A DNA stretch of 64,000 bases, taken from assembly GCF_003003215.1 (NCBI RefSeq), contig NZ_PVUF01000003.1, positions 310,001 through 374,000 on the forward strand. Direction: 5' to 3'. Numbering within the stretch: the stretch's first letter is position 1; each line of letters starts with the position of its first letter. The notes under the pieces were generated by a model. It saw only the letters and a program-made list of their open reading frames with translations. It made no database searches and had not been told where the DNA came from. Made by a program: the position numbers and the translations under genes. This document shows, in pieces, positions 21,095-30,288 of the stretch. The DNA comes from Tritonibacter scottomollicae (lineage in GTDB: Bacteria > Pseudomonadota > Alphaproteobacteria > Rhodobacterales > Rhodobacteraceae).

Positions 21095-21456
21095 GTGCCG
21101 TCTCCTTGTTGCCATGACGTTGTCATGCCCGTGTCCCTTGTCACATCTGTCGCGCCTTGCGGCATGTCCCGCCCCCCCGCGCGAACAGGCAGCAAAGGCG
21201 TGCGGGTCCGACAGCGGGGCTGCGACTGGGCTCTGAACCTAAGGCCGCCAAATTGGCGCGCTGCCCGCCGCAAATCAACTCCGAAGCGCCTGCGCGGCGC
21301 CGTTCCCTTAAAAAACGCAATACAGCCATGCAGCCAACACGGGCGAGATATGCTATACAAAGCCGAAACCTTGCGCTATACGCGCGATCTTGACCCATCG
21401 GCGCCTCTGTGGCCCTGCGCCCCGTGCGCCTCACTTCGATATGAACGGATCCCCTC
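21095..21456. other. Intergenic region between DUF1801 and the DEAD-box helicase
   Basis: A 362-base divergent region. Open frames on both strands look non-coding. It should hold both promoters and the helicase leader. TA-rich patches (TATGCTATACAAAG near 21350, GCGCTATACGCG near 21372) could include a -10 element, but no confident promoter was assigned. Confidence 0.5.
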
Positions 21457-23529
21457 TTGATACCCACCTTGCAGCAGGCGCTAGAGCGCCGTGGTTACAC
21501 TTCTCTCACGCCTGTGCAGGAGGCAGTCTCTGACCCAGAGCTGGCGGGAGCGGACCTGTTGGTGTCGGCACAGACCGGATCCGGCAAGACGGTGGGCTTT
21601 GGCATCGCCATTGCATCCACCATCCTCGAAGAGGACGGCCGCTTTGCCCGTGCCGGCACCCCGCTGGCGCTGGTGATCGCCCCGACCCGCGAGCTGGCGC
21701 TGCAGGTGAAGCGCGAGCTGACCTGGCTTTATGGTGATGCGGGCGCGGTGCTGGCCTCCTGTGTGGGCGGCATGGACATGCGCGACGAACGCCGCGCACT
21801 GGAACGCGGCGCTCATATCGTCGTCGCCACCCCGGGCCGTCTGCGGGATCACATCACCCGTGGTTCCATCGACCTAAGCGGCGTCGCCGCCGTGGTGCTG
21901 GACGAAGCCGACGAGATGCTCGACCTGGGCTTCCGCGAGGATCTGGAGTTCATCCTTCAGGAAACCCCGGAAGAGCGCCAGACCCTGCTGTTCTCGGCCA
22001 CGGTGTCCAAGCCGATCGCCACGCTGGCGCAGACCTACCAGACCGATGCGCAGCGGATTTCCACGATCAACAAATCCGAACAGCACAGCGATATTTCCTA
22101 TCTCAGCCATGTGGTTGCGCCGCATGACGTTGAAAACGCCATCATCAACGTGCTGCGCTTTCACGAGGCCCCAAATGCCATCGTCTTTGCCAATACCCGC
22201 GCCGCAGTGAACCGTCTGCTGACCCGGCTGTCGAACCGCGGTTTTCAGGTGGTGGCACTGTCGGGCGAGCTGAGCCAGGCGGAACGCGCCGGTGCCCTGC
22301 AGGCAATGCGCGATGGTCGCGCCCGGATCTGTGTGGCCACCGATGTGGCGGCGCGCGGCATCGACCTGCCGAACCTCGATCTGGTGGTGCATGCCGATCT
22401 GCCGTCGAGCCATGAGACCCTGCTGCACCGTTCGGGCCGCACCGGTCGCGCCGGGCGCAAGGGCGCCAGCGCGCTGATGGTCACGCCGCGCTCCGTCCGC
22501 AAGGCCGAGCGCCTGCTGCGCGATGCCAAACTGTCAGCGGAATGGGTCGATGCGCCCTCCGCCGACGAGGTGCGTGGCCGCGACATGGAGCGGATGCTGT
22601 CCGACGCTGTCTGGACCGAAGAGGCCCCCGAAAGCCAGGCGGAAACGCTGGCGAAACTGGTCGAGAGCTTCTCGGCCGAGCAGCTTGCCGCTGGCTATCT
22701 GCGCCTGTGGTCCGCCGCCCGCTCCGCGCCGGAAGAGCTGACCGATGTGGCCTCCGTGGATGCCCGCAAGAAGAAAGAAGACCGCGTGCCCTTTGGCCCC
22801 TCGGTCTGGTTTGCCATTGATGGCGGGCGCGACGCCGGTGCCGATCCGCGTCGCCTGCTGCCGATGCTGTGCAAGGCCGGTGGCATCGACAAATCCGCCA
22901 TTGGTGCGATCCGCATCGTCGGCGACAAGAGCTATGCCGAGATTTCGCAGGACAAGGTCGATGGCTTCATGGCCACCCTTGGCGGCGAAATGGCGCTGGA
23001 TGATGGCTCCGCGCTGGAGCGTTTGAACGAAGCGCCAAACCTGCCCGAACGCTCCAAACCGCCATTCCGCAAAGGTGGCGCACCCGGTGGCGGCAAGGGC
23101 CGTGGTGGCTTTGGCGGCGGCAAGCCCGGCTACAAGGGCGGTGATCGTGGTGACTACAAGGGCGGCGGCGACCGCAAGAGCGGTGGCGACTACAAGAGCG
23201 ACCGCAAGCCTTATCGCGCCCGCGAGGACAGCACAGACCACCCGGTAAAACCGCGCGCGGCCAAACCACGCCCGTCCGGTGACAAACCCGCCTATGACAA
23301 ACCCCGGGGCGACAAGCCGCGCGGGGACAAGGCGAAGTTTGACAAGCCGCGGTCGGACAAGCCCCGTGGCGACAAGCCGAAATTCGATAAACCGCGCTCG
23401 GACAAGCCGCGCAGCGACAAGCCCAAGGGCCCGCCGCCCCCGGCAGGCAAGCCCTCCAGCAAGAAGAACAAGGCCCGCGGTGCTTCGGATACCTCCAAGC
23501 GCTTCACCCCGCCCAGCAAGAGGGGCTAA
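21457..23529 (+). CDS. DEAD-box RNA helicase with DbpA-like RNA-binding domain and repetitive basic tail
   Basis: An ATP-dependent RNA helicase, 690 residues, probably in ribosome assembly or cold adaptation. Visible motifs: Q motif (GYTSLTPVQ, 13-21), Walker A AQTGSGKT (38-45), DEAD (149-152), SAT (180-182) and the motif VI region HRSGRTGRAGRKG. An RRM-like DbpA C-terminal domain lies near residues 445-525. Residues 525-690 are a Gly/Arg/Lys-rich tail with tandem DKPR repeats. The start is inferred to be the TTG at 21457: an in-frame stop lies at 21442 and family N-termini begin MIPTLQ. The ribosome-binding site is weak. Confidence 0.93.
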   Translation: MIPTLQQALERRGYTSLTPVQEAVSDPELAGADLLVSAQTGSGKTVGFGIAIASTILEEDGRFARAGTPLALVIAPTRELALQVKRELTWLYGDAGAVLASCVGGMDMRDERRALERGAHIVVATPGRLRDHITRGSIDLSGVAAVVLDEADEMLDLGFREDLEFILQETPEERQTLLFSATVSKPIATLAQTYQTDAQRISTINKSEQHSDISYLSHVVAPHDVENAIINVLRFHEAPNAIVFANTRAAVNRLLTRLSNRGFQVVALSGELSQAERAGALQAMRDGRARICVATDVAARGIDLPNLDLVVHADLPSSHETLLHRSGRTGRAGRKGASALMVTPRSVRKAERLLRDAKLSAEWVDAPSADEVRGRDMERMLSDAVWTEEAPESQAETLAKLVESFSAEQLAAGYLRLWSAARSAPEELTDVASVDARKKKEDRVPFGPSVWFAIDGGRDAGADPRRLLPMLCKAGGIDKSAIGAIRIVGDKSYAEISQDKVDGFMATLGGEMALDDGSALERLNEAPNLPERSKPPFRKGGAPGGGKGRGGFGGGKPGYKGGDRGDYKGGGDRKSGGDYKSDRKPYRAREDSTDHPVKPRAAKPRPSGDKPAYDKPRGDKPRGDKAKFDKPRSDKPRGDKPKFDKPRSDKPRSDKPKGPPPPAGKPSSKKNKARGASDTSKRFTPPSKRG
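23281..23430 (+). repeat. Tandem 15-base coding repeat (DKPRx units) in the helicase tail
   Basis: Roughly ten in-frame units encode GDKPR, SDKPR and FDKPR variants. The period is 15 bases with third-position variation, so the protein repeat is under selection but the tract can still expand or contract. Confidence 0.8.
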
Positions 23530-23733
23530 GCCCCGCCCGGCCTTGTGAAACATAGACACATCGGCTTGCGCCCGTCCCGAAACCGGGGCGGGCGCAACTC
23601 ATTTCGGGGCACGCGATCCGTTTCACCGAGCGCGCCCATTCGCCGGACGCCCCCGCCGCGCTCTGCCTGCATCTGGCCAAACGGCTGCCCCTGGCATAGG
23701 AAGGACGCATATTCCTTTCCCATGAGGCGCCCC

Positions 23734-24609
23734 ATGAGCCAGATCATCTCCGCCCTTTCCGAGGTCTCCGCCGACTACAAGGCCCTGTTCGTCGACCTCT
23801 GGGGCTGCGTGCACAACGGCATCACCGCCTACCCCGACGCGGTGGCCGCACTACAGGCCTATCGCAAGCGGGGCGGCGTCGTGGTGCTGGTGACCAACTC
23901 GCCCAAACCCCGCGCCGGGGTGGCCGAACAGCTGAGCCAGTTCGGGGTCCCCGATGACGCCTATGACACCATCTCCACCTCTGGCGATTCTGCCCGCGCG
24001 GCAATGTTCACCGGCGCGGTGGGCAGCAAGGTCTATTTCATGGGCGAGTGGGAGCGCGATGCGGGCTTTTTCGAACCGATGAAGGTGATCCACGATCCCG
24101 TCGAGATCACCCGCGTGCCCCTGAAAGAGGCCGAGGGCATCGTCTGCTGCGGCCCCTTCGACACCATGGCCGATCCGGAAGTGAACCGGGCGGAGTTCCT
24201 CTACGCCAAGCAGATGGGGATGAAGCTGCTGTGCGCCAACCCCGACATCATCGTCGACCGCGGCGAGGTGCGGGAATGGTGCGCCGGGGCGCTGGCGAAG
24301 CTCTATACCGAGATGGGCGGCGAGAGCCTCTATTTCGGCAAGCCCTACCCGCCGATCTACGATCTGGCGCGTCGCCGTCTGAGCGAGATCGGTCATGATG
24401 TCAGTGACCGCGAGATCCTGGCGATCGGCGACGGCCCGCACACGGATATCTCCGGCGGCATGGGCGAAGGCGTGGACACGCTGTTCATCACCGGCGGGCT
24501 GGCGGCCAAGGACACCAAGACCGACCAACAGCCCGCCCCGGCCGCGCTAGAGACCTATCTGGCACAAGAGCAGGTGGCCCCGACCTACAGCATCGGCTTT
24601 CTACGTTAA
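23734..24609 (+). CDS. HAD superfamily hydrolase, TIGR01459 type
   Basis: A 291-residue HAD phosphatase. Motif I is FVDLWGCVHNG (nucleophile D21), motif II is VTNSPKPR, and motif IV is IGDGPHTDISGG. The WGCVHNG variant marks the NagD-like class IIA group described as TIGR01459, whose substrate is unknown. The ATG at 23734 has GAGGCG upstream; an in-frame ATG at 23722 is an alternative. A terminator follows. Confidence 0.88.
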   Translation: MSQIISALSEVSADYKALFVDLWGCVHNGITAYPDAVAALQAYRKRGGVVVLVTNSPKPRAGVAEQLSQFGVPDDAYDTISTSGDSARAAMFTGAVGSKVYFMGEWERDAGFFEPMKVIHDPVEITRVPLKEAEGIVCCGPFDTMADPEVNRAEFLYAKQMGMKLLCANPDIIVDRGEVREWCAGALAKLYTEMGGESLYFGKPYPPIYDLARRRLSEIGHDVSDREILAIGDGPHTDISGGMGEGVDTLFITGGLAAKDTKTDQQPAPAALETYLAQEQVAPTYSIGFLR

Positions 24610-24631
24610 CGCTGGCGTCTGTGCGCCTATC

Positions 24632-24668
24632 GGGCCCGTTTGCTCCACCCGGAGCGGGCGGGCCTTTT
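24632..24668 (+). terminator. Rho-independent terminator after the HAD hydrolase
   Basis: A 14-pair stem (24633-24646 with 24651-24664, including three consecutive U-G pairs) closes an ACCC loop and is followed by TTTT. Confidence 0.65.
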
Positions 24669-24726
24669 GCTGTCGCCCGTCAGGGCGTCCGCTGGGATAC
24701 CTGCGCCATAAGGGCCGGGCGGGCGG

Positions 24727-24761
24727 GCTTGACTTTCTGCAGCTGCGAGGTAATAAAATTA
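24727..24761 (+). promoter_or_regulatory. Candidate promoter with overlapping palindromic operator upstream of the MaoC gene
   Basis: TTGACT (24727-24732), a 16-base spacer and TAATAA (24749-24754) form a plausible promoter. A perfect palindrome GGTAAT-AAA-ATTACC (24747-24761) covers the -10, a position suited to repression. The regulator is unknown. Confidence 0.5.
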
Positions 24762-24819
24762 CCAAACACGCAATTCAGCGGTCTATTTATTACCGCTCAA
24801 ATCCTTCAGGGAGGCAGGG

Positions 24820-25263
24820 ATGTTGGACAATTTCCCCCGCGGCACCATCTGCATCGAAGACATCGAGATGGGCATGACCCGCTACCTGCGCAAGCAGATC
24901 ACCGACCGCGACATCGAGCTGTTTGCCGAGGTCTCCACCGACCGCAACCCGGTGCATCTGGATGACGGCTATGCGCAGGACACCATCTTTGAAGGGCGCA
25001 TTGCCCATGGCATGCTGACCGCCGGGCTGATCTCGGCAGTGATCGGCGAGCAGCTTCCCGGCCATGGCACCATCTACATGAGTCAGAACCTAAAATTCCT
25101 CGCCCCTGTACGCCCCGGCGACATGGTGCTGGCCGAGGTCGAGGTGACCGACATCCAGATCGACAAGCGCCGGGTGAAGCTGGATTGCCGCTGCATCGTC
25201 GAGGGCCAAAAGGTACTGGTGGGCGAGGCCATGGTGATGGCCCCCTCGCGCAAGTTCGACTGA
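24820..25263 (+). CDS. MaoC-type (R)-specific enoyl-CoA hydratase
   Basis: A 147-residue single hot-dog-fold protein with the hydratase 2 motif: D41 and H46 in STDRNPVHLDDGYA, followed by RIAHGMLTAG. It would hydrate trans-2-enoyl-CoA to (R)-3-hydroxyacyl-CoA, linking beta-oxidation to polyhydroxyalkanoate or other pathways. The ATG at 24820 is preceded by GGGAGG. It stands alone behind its own promoter with a palindromic operator. Confidence 0.88.
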   Translation: MLDNFPRGTICIEDIEMGMTRYLRKQITDRDIELFAEVSTDRNPVHLDDGYAQDTIFEGRIAHGMLTAGLISAVIGEQLPGHGTIYMSQNLKFLAPVRPGDMVLAEVEVTDIQIDKRRVKLDCRCIVEGQKVLVGEAMVMAPSRKFD

Positions 25264-25792
25264 CGCGCGGCCGCACATCAGACCGCCTCGGGGATGCCCC
25301 CGGACGGAGTGCCGACGATGAAGCCGGTTCATTTTCATAGTCGGAGCCGATGATCGATCCAATAAAGAACGGGTCGCGGTACCGCTTGCTCAGGCATCTG
25401 GACAGGTCGCACAACGGCGCCTGCTGGGTGTGCATCTGCATCATCCACCCCCTTTTTATCGGGGCCGGTCGTTGCCTTAGACGCGGCGCTGCCCACAGCC
25501 ATCCCGCGTCCCCATCTTGGTGATCGATCCCGGCCAGCCTAGCGCCATCAAATGAGATCCCGGTGAAGCGGGCGCACGGCGGCAGCGCAACAGGTCCTTC
25601 AGACCGGGGTCGGTTGTCACGCTGCAGGAGCCTCCGGCGGGGATATTTACAAGAAGGTGAAACGGGGGAGACCGGCTCCCTCTCTGGCTCCGGTCCTTCG
25701 GGCAAGGGATTTCACGCGCTGGTCGCGCGGTAGAGGTCGCCACTGACCACAGCACTCTTGCGCCGCCCAGCCACGGCAGCTAGGGAAGCGCC
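25264..25792. other. Intergenic region upstream of ribF
   Basis: A 529-base region without a recognisable gene; the long minus-strand open frames here read as non-protein. Near 25627-25660 is GAGCCTCCGGCGGGGATATT followed by an AAGAAGGTGAA-type segment. It resembles an intergenic motif I recall as frequent in Rhodobacterales; only one copy is in this window, so this is not proven here. No FMN riboswitch was recognised upstream of ribF. Confidence 0.45.
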
Positions 25793-26725
25793 ATGCGCAT
25801 CATCCGGGACTATCAATTTGTCGAAGAGCAGGATCGCGGGGCCACCGTCGCGATCGGCAATTTCGACGGCGTTCATCGCGGCCATCGTTCGGTGGTGGAT
25901 CTGGCACGTCAGGCGGTACCAGACGCTCCGCTGGGCGTGATGACCTTCGAGCCGCATCCGCGTGAATTCTTTGCCCCCGACGCACCACCCTTCCGGCTGA
26001 TGTCGGCAGAGGCCCGCGCGCATCGGCTGGAGAAGATCGGTGTCGAGAAGCTCTATCAGCTGAATTTCAACCACGCGCTGTCGTCGCTTCCCCCCGAAGA
26101 GTTTGCCCGCAAGGTGATCTTTGAAGGTCTCGGGCTGGCGCATGTGGTGGTGGGCGCCGACTTCTGCTTTGGCAAGGGGCGGGCCGGCACCGCCAAAGAT
26201 CTGCAGCGCTTCGGCCAAGAGATGGGCTTTGGCGTCACCATCGCGCCCTTGATGGAATATTCCGAGCACACCGTTTCTTCCACCGCGATCCGCACCGCCC
26301 TGAGCGAGGGCCGCCCGCGCGACGCCGCCGCCATGCTGGGTCATTGGCACCGCATCGAGGGTGAGGTGATCGGCGGCGAGCAGCGCGGCCGCGAGCTTGG
26401 CTTTCCCACCGCGAACCAGTCCATCGACGGGTTGCACCCGCCTGCTTTTGGCGTTTATGCGGTGCTGGTGGATGTGCTCGACGGCCCCCATATGGGCAGC
26501 TACCACGGTGCCGCCTCAGTCGGGGTGCGGCCGATGTTTGACGGCGACCAGCCCAACATCGAGACCTATCTCTTTGATTTCAAGGGCAACCTCTATGGTG
26601 CGCATCTGTCCGTCGGATTGGTGGATTTCTTGCGCCCGGAGCTGACATTTGACGGGCTGGAGCCCTTCATCGCCCAGATGCACGCCGATTGTGATCAGGC
26701 GCGCGCCATCCTCAACGCACTCTGA
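25793..26725 (+). CDS. ribF: Bifunctional riboflavin kinase / FAD synthetase
   Basis: Converts riboflavin to FMN and then FAD. The 310-residue protein has the N-terminal nucleotidyltransferase domain with GNFDGVHRGH (22-31) and the SSTAIR motif near residue 160. The C-terminal flavokinase domain carries GRELGFPTAN near 200 and GVYAV. GGGAAG precedes the ATG at 25793. The ycgN-like gene follows after ten bases and is likely co-transcribed. Confidence 0.97.
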   Translation: MRIIRDYQFVEEQDRGATVAIGNFDGVHRGHRSVVDLARQAVPDAPLGVMTFEPHPREFFAPDAPPFRLMSAEARAHRLEKIGVEKLYQLNFNHALSSLPPEEFARKVIFEGLGLAHVVVGADFCFGKGRAGTAKDLQRFGQEMGFGVTIAPLMEYSEHTVSSTAIRTALSEGRPRDAAAMLGHWHRIEGEVIGGEQRGRELGFPTANQSIDGLHPPAFGVYAVLVDVLDGPHMGSYHGAASVGVRPMFDGDQPNIETYLFDFKGNLYGAHLSVGLVDFLRPELTFDGLEPFIAQMHADCDQARAILNAL

Positions 26726-26735
26726 GAGGGCGGAT

Positions 26736-27206
26736 ATGACCAATCAGATCGACCGCAACGGTCTCGTTGACCGATTTTGGGAAAAGAAGCCGCTGAAGAC
26801 GCTCTCCCCGCGCGAGTGGGAAGCGCTGTGTGACGGCTGCGGCAAATGCTGCCTCAACAAGCTGGAAGACGAGGACACCGGCGAGGTGGCGCTGACGCGT
26901 GTGGCCTGCCGCCTGCTGGACGATCAGTCCTGCCAATGTGCGCATTACGAGACGCGGCACAGTTTCATTCCCGAATGCATCGTGCTGCAGCCCGAAAACC
27001 TCGACACCCACGCCTATTGGATGCCGCAGACCTGCGCCTATCGCCGGCTGTGGGAGGGCAAATCCCTGCCCGACTGGCACCCGCTTGTGACCGGCGATCC
27101 GGACAGCGTGCACCGCGCCGGGGTCTCGGTGCGCGGCATGACCGTGTCGGAATTCGACACGCCGCTGGAAGAATGGGAAGACTACATCATCGAAGAGCCG
27201 GTCTGA
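26736..27206 (+). CDS. YcgN/UPF0260 family cysteine-cluster protein
   Basis: A 156-residue protein of the YkgJ-type cysteine cluster family. Its conserved cysteines lie in LCDGCGKCCLNKL, VACRLLDDQSCQC, PECIVL and QTCAYRRLW. They probably bind a metal; function is unproven. The ATG at 26736 lies ten bases after ribF with GAGGG upstream, so it is probably the second gene of the ribF unit. Confidence 0.9.
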   Translation: MTNQIDRNGLVDRFWEKKPLKTLSPREWEALCDGCGKCCLNKLEDEDTGEVALTRVACRLLDDQSCQCAHYETRHSFIPECIVLQPENLDTHAYWMPQTCAYRRLWEGKSLPDWHPLVTGDPDSVHRAGVSVRGMTVSEFDTPLEEWEDYIIEEPV

Positions 27207-27218
27207 GCGCGGCGGACA

Positions 27219-27244
27219 ACTGACCGGCCCTCGGGCCGATCAGT
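27219..27244. terminator. Hairpin between convergent ycgN-like and hydrolase genes
   Basis: Twelve-base arms (27219-27230 and 27233-27244, one mismatch that is G-U on one strand) sit between two convergent genes. There is no T run on either side, so activity as an intrinsic terminator is uncertain. Confidence 0.45.
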
Positions 27245-27250
27245 GACGGG

Positions 27251-28087
27251 TCAGGTTGTGGTCCAGAACGGGGCGATCACCTCCGCCACGGCCTCGGGAT
27301 GTGTCACCGGCACCATATGGCCCGCGCCCGCTATGACCGCGACCTGCGCCTCCGGCATCCGCGCCGAGAGCGCCTGGGTGACCGCGGACATGATGGGCTG
27401 GGTCGCGCCCCCCTGCATCAGCAGAACCGGCATCGGCAGCGCCTCCAGTGCGCCGGGTGCCAGCAGACCGGCGGCGTCGTCATAGACCTGACTGTCGCAG
27501 TCCATCACCGCCGGGAAGGACCGTATCATCGCAGCGCGGGCGGTCTCCGGCAGGTCGGGCCATTTGGGGTGACCGGTGCCCCAGGCGCGGTTGAACAGGC
27601 GGGTGGCCAGCTCCACATCGCCTGCGGCGAAAGGCTCCCGCACCGCCATGTGATCGGCGCGCATCTGCGCCAAGGCTGCCGGGTCGCGCGCGCTGGCGGC
27701 GGCAAAGAGCACCGGCTCGATCAGGGTCAGCGTGCGCACCAGATCCGGGCGGGCCTGCGCCATCGCCAGCGCCACCGTGGCGCCAAAGGAATGGCCGATC
27801 AGATCGACGGGGGCACCCGCAGCCTCGACCTCAGCCGACAGCAGGTGCAGCCCGACCTCTGCATTGCGCTGCTGCAGCAGGCCCTGCCCGTCCCAGTCCG
27901 GGCTTTTGCCGTGCGACAGCATGTCGAAGGCCGCGCAGGACACCGCATCCTCGCCCAGGGCCGCCACCAGGCCGCGCCAGGCACCGGAATGCGCCAGCGA
28001 GCAATGCACCGCAAAGACGGGCCGCGTGCCCTGACCAAAGCGGCGGTGAAACACCTCTTGCGGCAATGCGCCCATGTCGAGGCTCAT
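27251..28087 (-). CDS. Alpha/beta-fold hydrolase
   Basis: A 278-residue hydrolase with nucleophile elbow GHSFG at 98-102 (S100), oxyanion-region motif VHCSLAHSG near 28-35, and a C-terminal histidine in AGAGHMVPVTHP. The substrate is unknown. Its start overlaps the stop of the upstream isomerase gene by four bases (ATGA, 28084-28087), so the two are co-transcribed. A role in aromatic or thioester breakdown is possible from that pairing but not shown. Confidence 0.88.
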   Translation of the reverse strand: MSLDMGALPQEVFHRRFGQGTRPVFAVHCSLAHSGAWRGLVAALGEDAVSCAAFDMLSHGKSPDWDGQGLLQQRNAEVGLHLLSAEVEAAGAPVDLIGHSFGATVALAMAQARPDLVRTLTLIEPVLFAAASARDPAALAQMRADHMAVREPFAAGDVELATRLFNRAWGTGHPKWPDLPETARAAMIRSFPAVMDCDSQVYDDAAGLLAPGALEALPMPVLLMQGGATQPIMSAVTQALSARMPEAQVAVIAGAGHMVPVTHPEAVAEVIAPFWTTT

Positions 28088-28698
28088 GCGCCCTGCTCCG
28101 CAAGGTGCAGGTCGAGGTCATCCAGTCGATCCTGCCCCCAGAACTTTGCCCCGTCCGAGGTCACATAAAACGGCGCGCCAAAAACGCCAGCGTTGACAGC
28201 GTCCTCGAGGTTACGCGCATAGATCTCCGCGCCGGTGAGAAGTCCGCTGTCGGCCAGCGCCGCGTCGAAACCGGCGCTTTCGAGCAGGGATTTCACCACA
28301 TCATCCTGCGCGATGTCGCGATCCTCGGCCCAGATCGCGCGCAGGGTGCCATGCACCAGCGCGCCAAGATCACCGCCCCCCGCCTTCTGGGCCGCGATGA
28401 TCGCGTAGGAGGACGGGGCCGCATTGGTGGGCCAATGCGCAGGCTTCAGGTTCAGCGGCAGGCCGGTGCGTTTGGACTGCCGCTCGATCTCGATCAGGCG
28501 GTAGTCCTGCCGCGCGGGGTGCCGGTCCTTGGGGGGAGTGCCGCCGGTGCGCGCAAACAGCGTCATGATGTCGAAGGGCTTGTAGGTGATGGCAGCGCCG
28601 TGGCGGGCCGCGATCTCCTCCAACCGCTGCCCGGCAAGGTAGCTGAACGGCGACAGGGTAGAGAAATAATAGTCGATTGATGGGATCGATGCGGCCAT
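28084..28698 (-). CDS. 2-hydroxychromene-2-carboxylate isomerase-like protein (DsbA/GST kappa fold)
   Basis: A 204-residue thioredoxin-fold protein. It begins with [21 protein letters not shown], where the serine (SPFSYL) replaces the CxxC of DsbA and is typical of HCCA isomerases and GST kappa, and ends with [23 protein letters not shown]. The family isomerises naphthalene-derived chromene acids with glutathione, but many roseobacter members have no known substrate. It is the first gene of a two-gene unit with the hydrolase and is divergent from prs. Confidence 0.87.
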   Translation of the reverse strand: MAASIPSIDYYFSTLSPFSYLAGQRLEEIAARHGAAITYKPFDIMTLFARTGGTPPKDRHPARQDYRLIEIERQSKRTGLPLNLKPAHWPTNAAPSSYAIIAAQKAGGGDLGALVHGTLRAIWAEDRDIAQDDVVKSLLESAGFDAALADSGLLTGAEIYARNLEDAVNAGVFGAPFYVTSDGAKFWGQDRLDDLDLHLAEQGA

Positions 28699-28802
28699 GG
28701 GACGAATTCCTCGTGCTTAGAACTAGGCCTGACCCTATGTGCGTGTTAAGCGGGGTTCAATATCACGAATCTGTCACATTGCTGCCCGGGGATAAACAGC
28801 CA

Positions 28803-29825
28803 ATGCCGACCTTGAACGAACCCAAGCTGATCGCTGGGAACGCCAATCTTCCTCTCGCCCAATCCATATCGCGCCGTATGAGCATGCACCGGGGGGTCGA
28901 TCAGAACCTGGTGAATGCTCGGGTCGAGCGTTTCAATGATGGCGAGATCTTTGTCGAAGTCTACGAGAACGTGCGCGGCGAGGATATGTTCATTATCCAG
29001 CCGACCTCGAATCCGGCCAACGACAATCTGATGGAGCTTCTGATCATCGCGGATGCGCTGCGCCGATCTTCGGCACAACGGATTACCGCGGTCATTCCGT
29101 ATTTCGGCTATGCCCGTCAGGACCGCCGCACCAAGGCACGCACGCCCATCTCTGCCAAGATGGTCGCCAACATGCTAACAGGTGCCGGCATCGAGCGCGT
29201 GCTGACCATGGATCTGCACGCCGCACAGATCCAGGGCTTCTTCGACATTCCGGTGGACAACCTTTACGCCAGCCCGATCTTTGCGCTGGACGTGAAGGCA
29301 CAGTTCAAGGACCAGATGGACGACCTGATGGTGGTCTCGCCCGACGTGGGCGGCGTGGCCCGCGCCCGCGAGCTGGCCAAGCGCATCAACGCGCCGCTGT
29401 CGATCGTCGACAAGCGCCGCGAAAAGGCCGGCGAGATTGCCGAGATGACCGTCATCGGCGACGTCAAGGACAAGATCTGCCTGATCGTCGATGACATCTG
29501 CGACACGGCAGGCACCCTGTGCAAGGCAGCGCAAATCCTACTCGACAACGGCGCCAAGGAAGTTCACGCCTACATCAGCCACGGCGTCATGTCCGGCCCG
29601 GCGGTGGAGCGCGTGACCAATTCGGTGATGAAGTCGCTTGTGCTGACCGACTCGATCCAGCCGACCCAGCAGATTCTGGACGCCCCGAACATCCGCATCG
29701 TGCCCACCGCACCGCTGTTCACCCAGGCGATCCTGAACATCTGGCACGGCACCTCGGTGTCCTCGCTGTTCGAGGACAAGACCCTGATCCCGATCTACGA
29801 GTCGCTCTACAATAGCCAGAGCTAA
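28803..29825 (+). CDS. prs: Ribose-phosphate pyrophosphokinase
   Basis: Makes PRPP from ribose 5-phosphate and ATP for nucleotide, histidine and tryptophan synthesis. The 340-residue protein has the ATP-site motif FGYARQDR (101-108), the [13 protein letters not shown] region and the PRPP loop [10 protein letters not shown] (229-238). The ATG at 28803 is chosen because GGGGATAAAC precedes it and the N-terminus fits; the frame is open upstream without protein character. A strong terminator follows. Confidence 0.96.
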   Translation: MPTLNEPKLIAGNANLPLAQSISRRMSMHRGVDQNLVNARVERFNDGEIFVEVYENVRGEDMFIIQPTSNPANDNLMELLIIADALRRSSAQRITAVIPYFGYARQDRRTKARTPISAKMVANMLTGAGIERVLTMDLHAAQIQGFFDIPVDNLYASPIFALDVKAQFKDQMDDLMVVSPDVGGVARARELAKRINAPLSIVDKRREKAGEIAEMTVIGDVKDKICLIVDDICDTAGTLCKAAQILLDNGAKEVHAYISHGVMSGPAVERVTNSVMKSLVLTDSIQPTQQILDAPNIRIVPTAPLFTQAILNIWHGTSVSSLFEDKTLIPIYESLYNSQS

Positions 29826-29843
29826 GATCCCTCAGATCTCATC

Positions 29844-29878
29844 AAAACACCCCACGAGATGTCGTGGGGTGTTTTTTT
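29844..29878 (+). terminator. Rho-independent terminator after prs
   Basis: Perfect 14-base arms (29844-29857 and 29862-29875) with a GATG loop and a run of seven T residues. Confidence 0.92.
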
Positions 29879-29964
29879 GTGGACGGCCCTCAAATGCAAC
29901 CCGCCATACGTGCGGCTGTTCGTTGGGCTTGGCACGGGCAAGAGTGGGTCAATGGTTCTCGATC

Positions 29965-30288
29965 TCATTGGTCTGCATCAGTCCTGCAAGCGCTGTTTTC
30001 CCATCGCCTGAACAGAATGCCGTCAAGAACATCAAGTTTTCCTAGCGGCTCCGTCGAGTGTTTGAATTCAATTTCCAGAGAACCAAGCGCAAAACTCATG
30101 CCGGAGTCAAAATTCACCGCGACGACTTCGGCTCTTTCTCGTGTGAAGTCTGATGGCTCTTGATCCAAATAGTATCTGAACGTGGCCTTTCGACCGTCCA
30201 TTTTCAGGACGACCATCCTCATTTGTGTAGAGATTTCACCACTCAGGCTCTTTACCGCCCAAATAAACGTTTGGTCATCTAAAGCCAT
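29965..30288 (-). CDS. Small protein of unknown function, immunity-like pattern
   Basis: A 107-residue protein I cannot assign. The ATG at 30288 has AGAGG seven bases upstream; the frame continues upstream to 30399 but without protein character. The pattern is a helix (DQTFIWAVKSLSG), paired strands (MRMVVLKMDG, ATFRYYLDQEP), a helix (SDFTRERAEVVAVNF) and a C-terminal strand (DGILFRRWE). It recalls small stand-alone proteins sometimes annotated as immunity-like, but no toxin gene is adjacent. GC content is clearly below its neighbours, which suggests acquisition by transfer. Confidence 0.6.
   Translation of the reverse strand: MALDDQTFIWAVKSLSGEISTQMRMVVLKMDGRKATFRYYLDQEPSDFTRERAEVVAVNFDSGMSFALGSLEIEFKHSTEPLGKLDVLDGILFRRWENSACRTDADQ

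Noticed and set aside
23281..23430. CRISPR-like repeat array
   Set aside because: The repeats are in frame within the helicase gene, 15 bases long without spacers, and encode DKPR units.
25477..25755. A 92-codon minus-strand open frame upstream of ribF
   Set aside because: Serine, arginine and proline rich composition without secondary-structure pattern or ribosome-binding site; treated as intergenic.
28084..28698. Naphthalene degradation gene
   Set aside because: The protein fits the HCCA isomerase family, but no dioxygenase or other naphthalene pathway genes are present; only family-level naming is justified.
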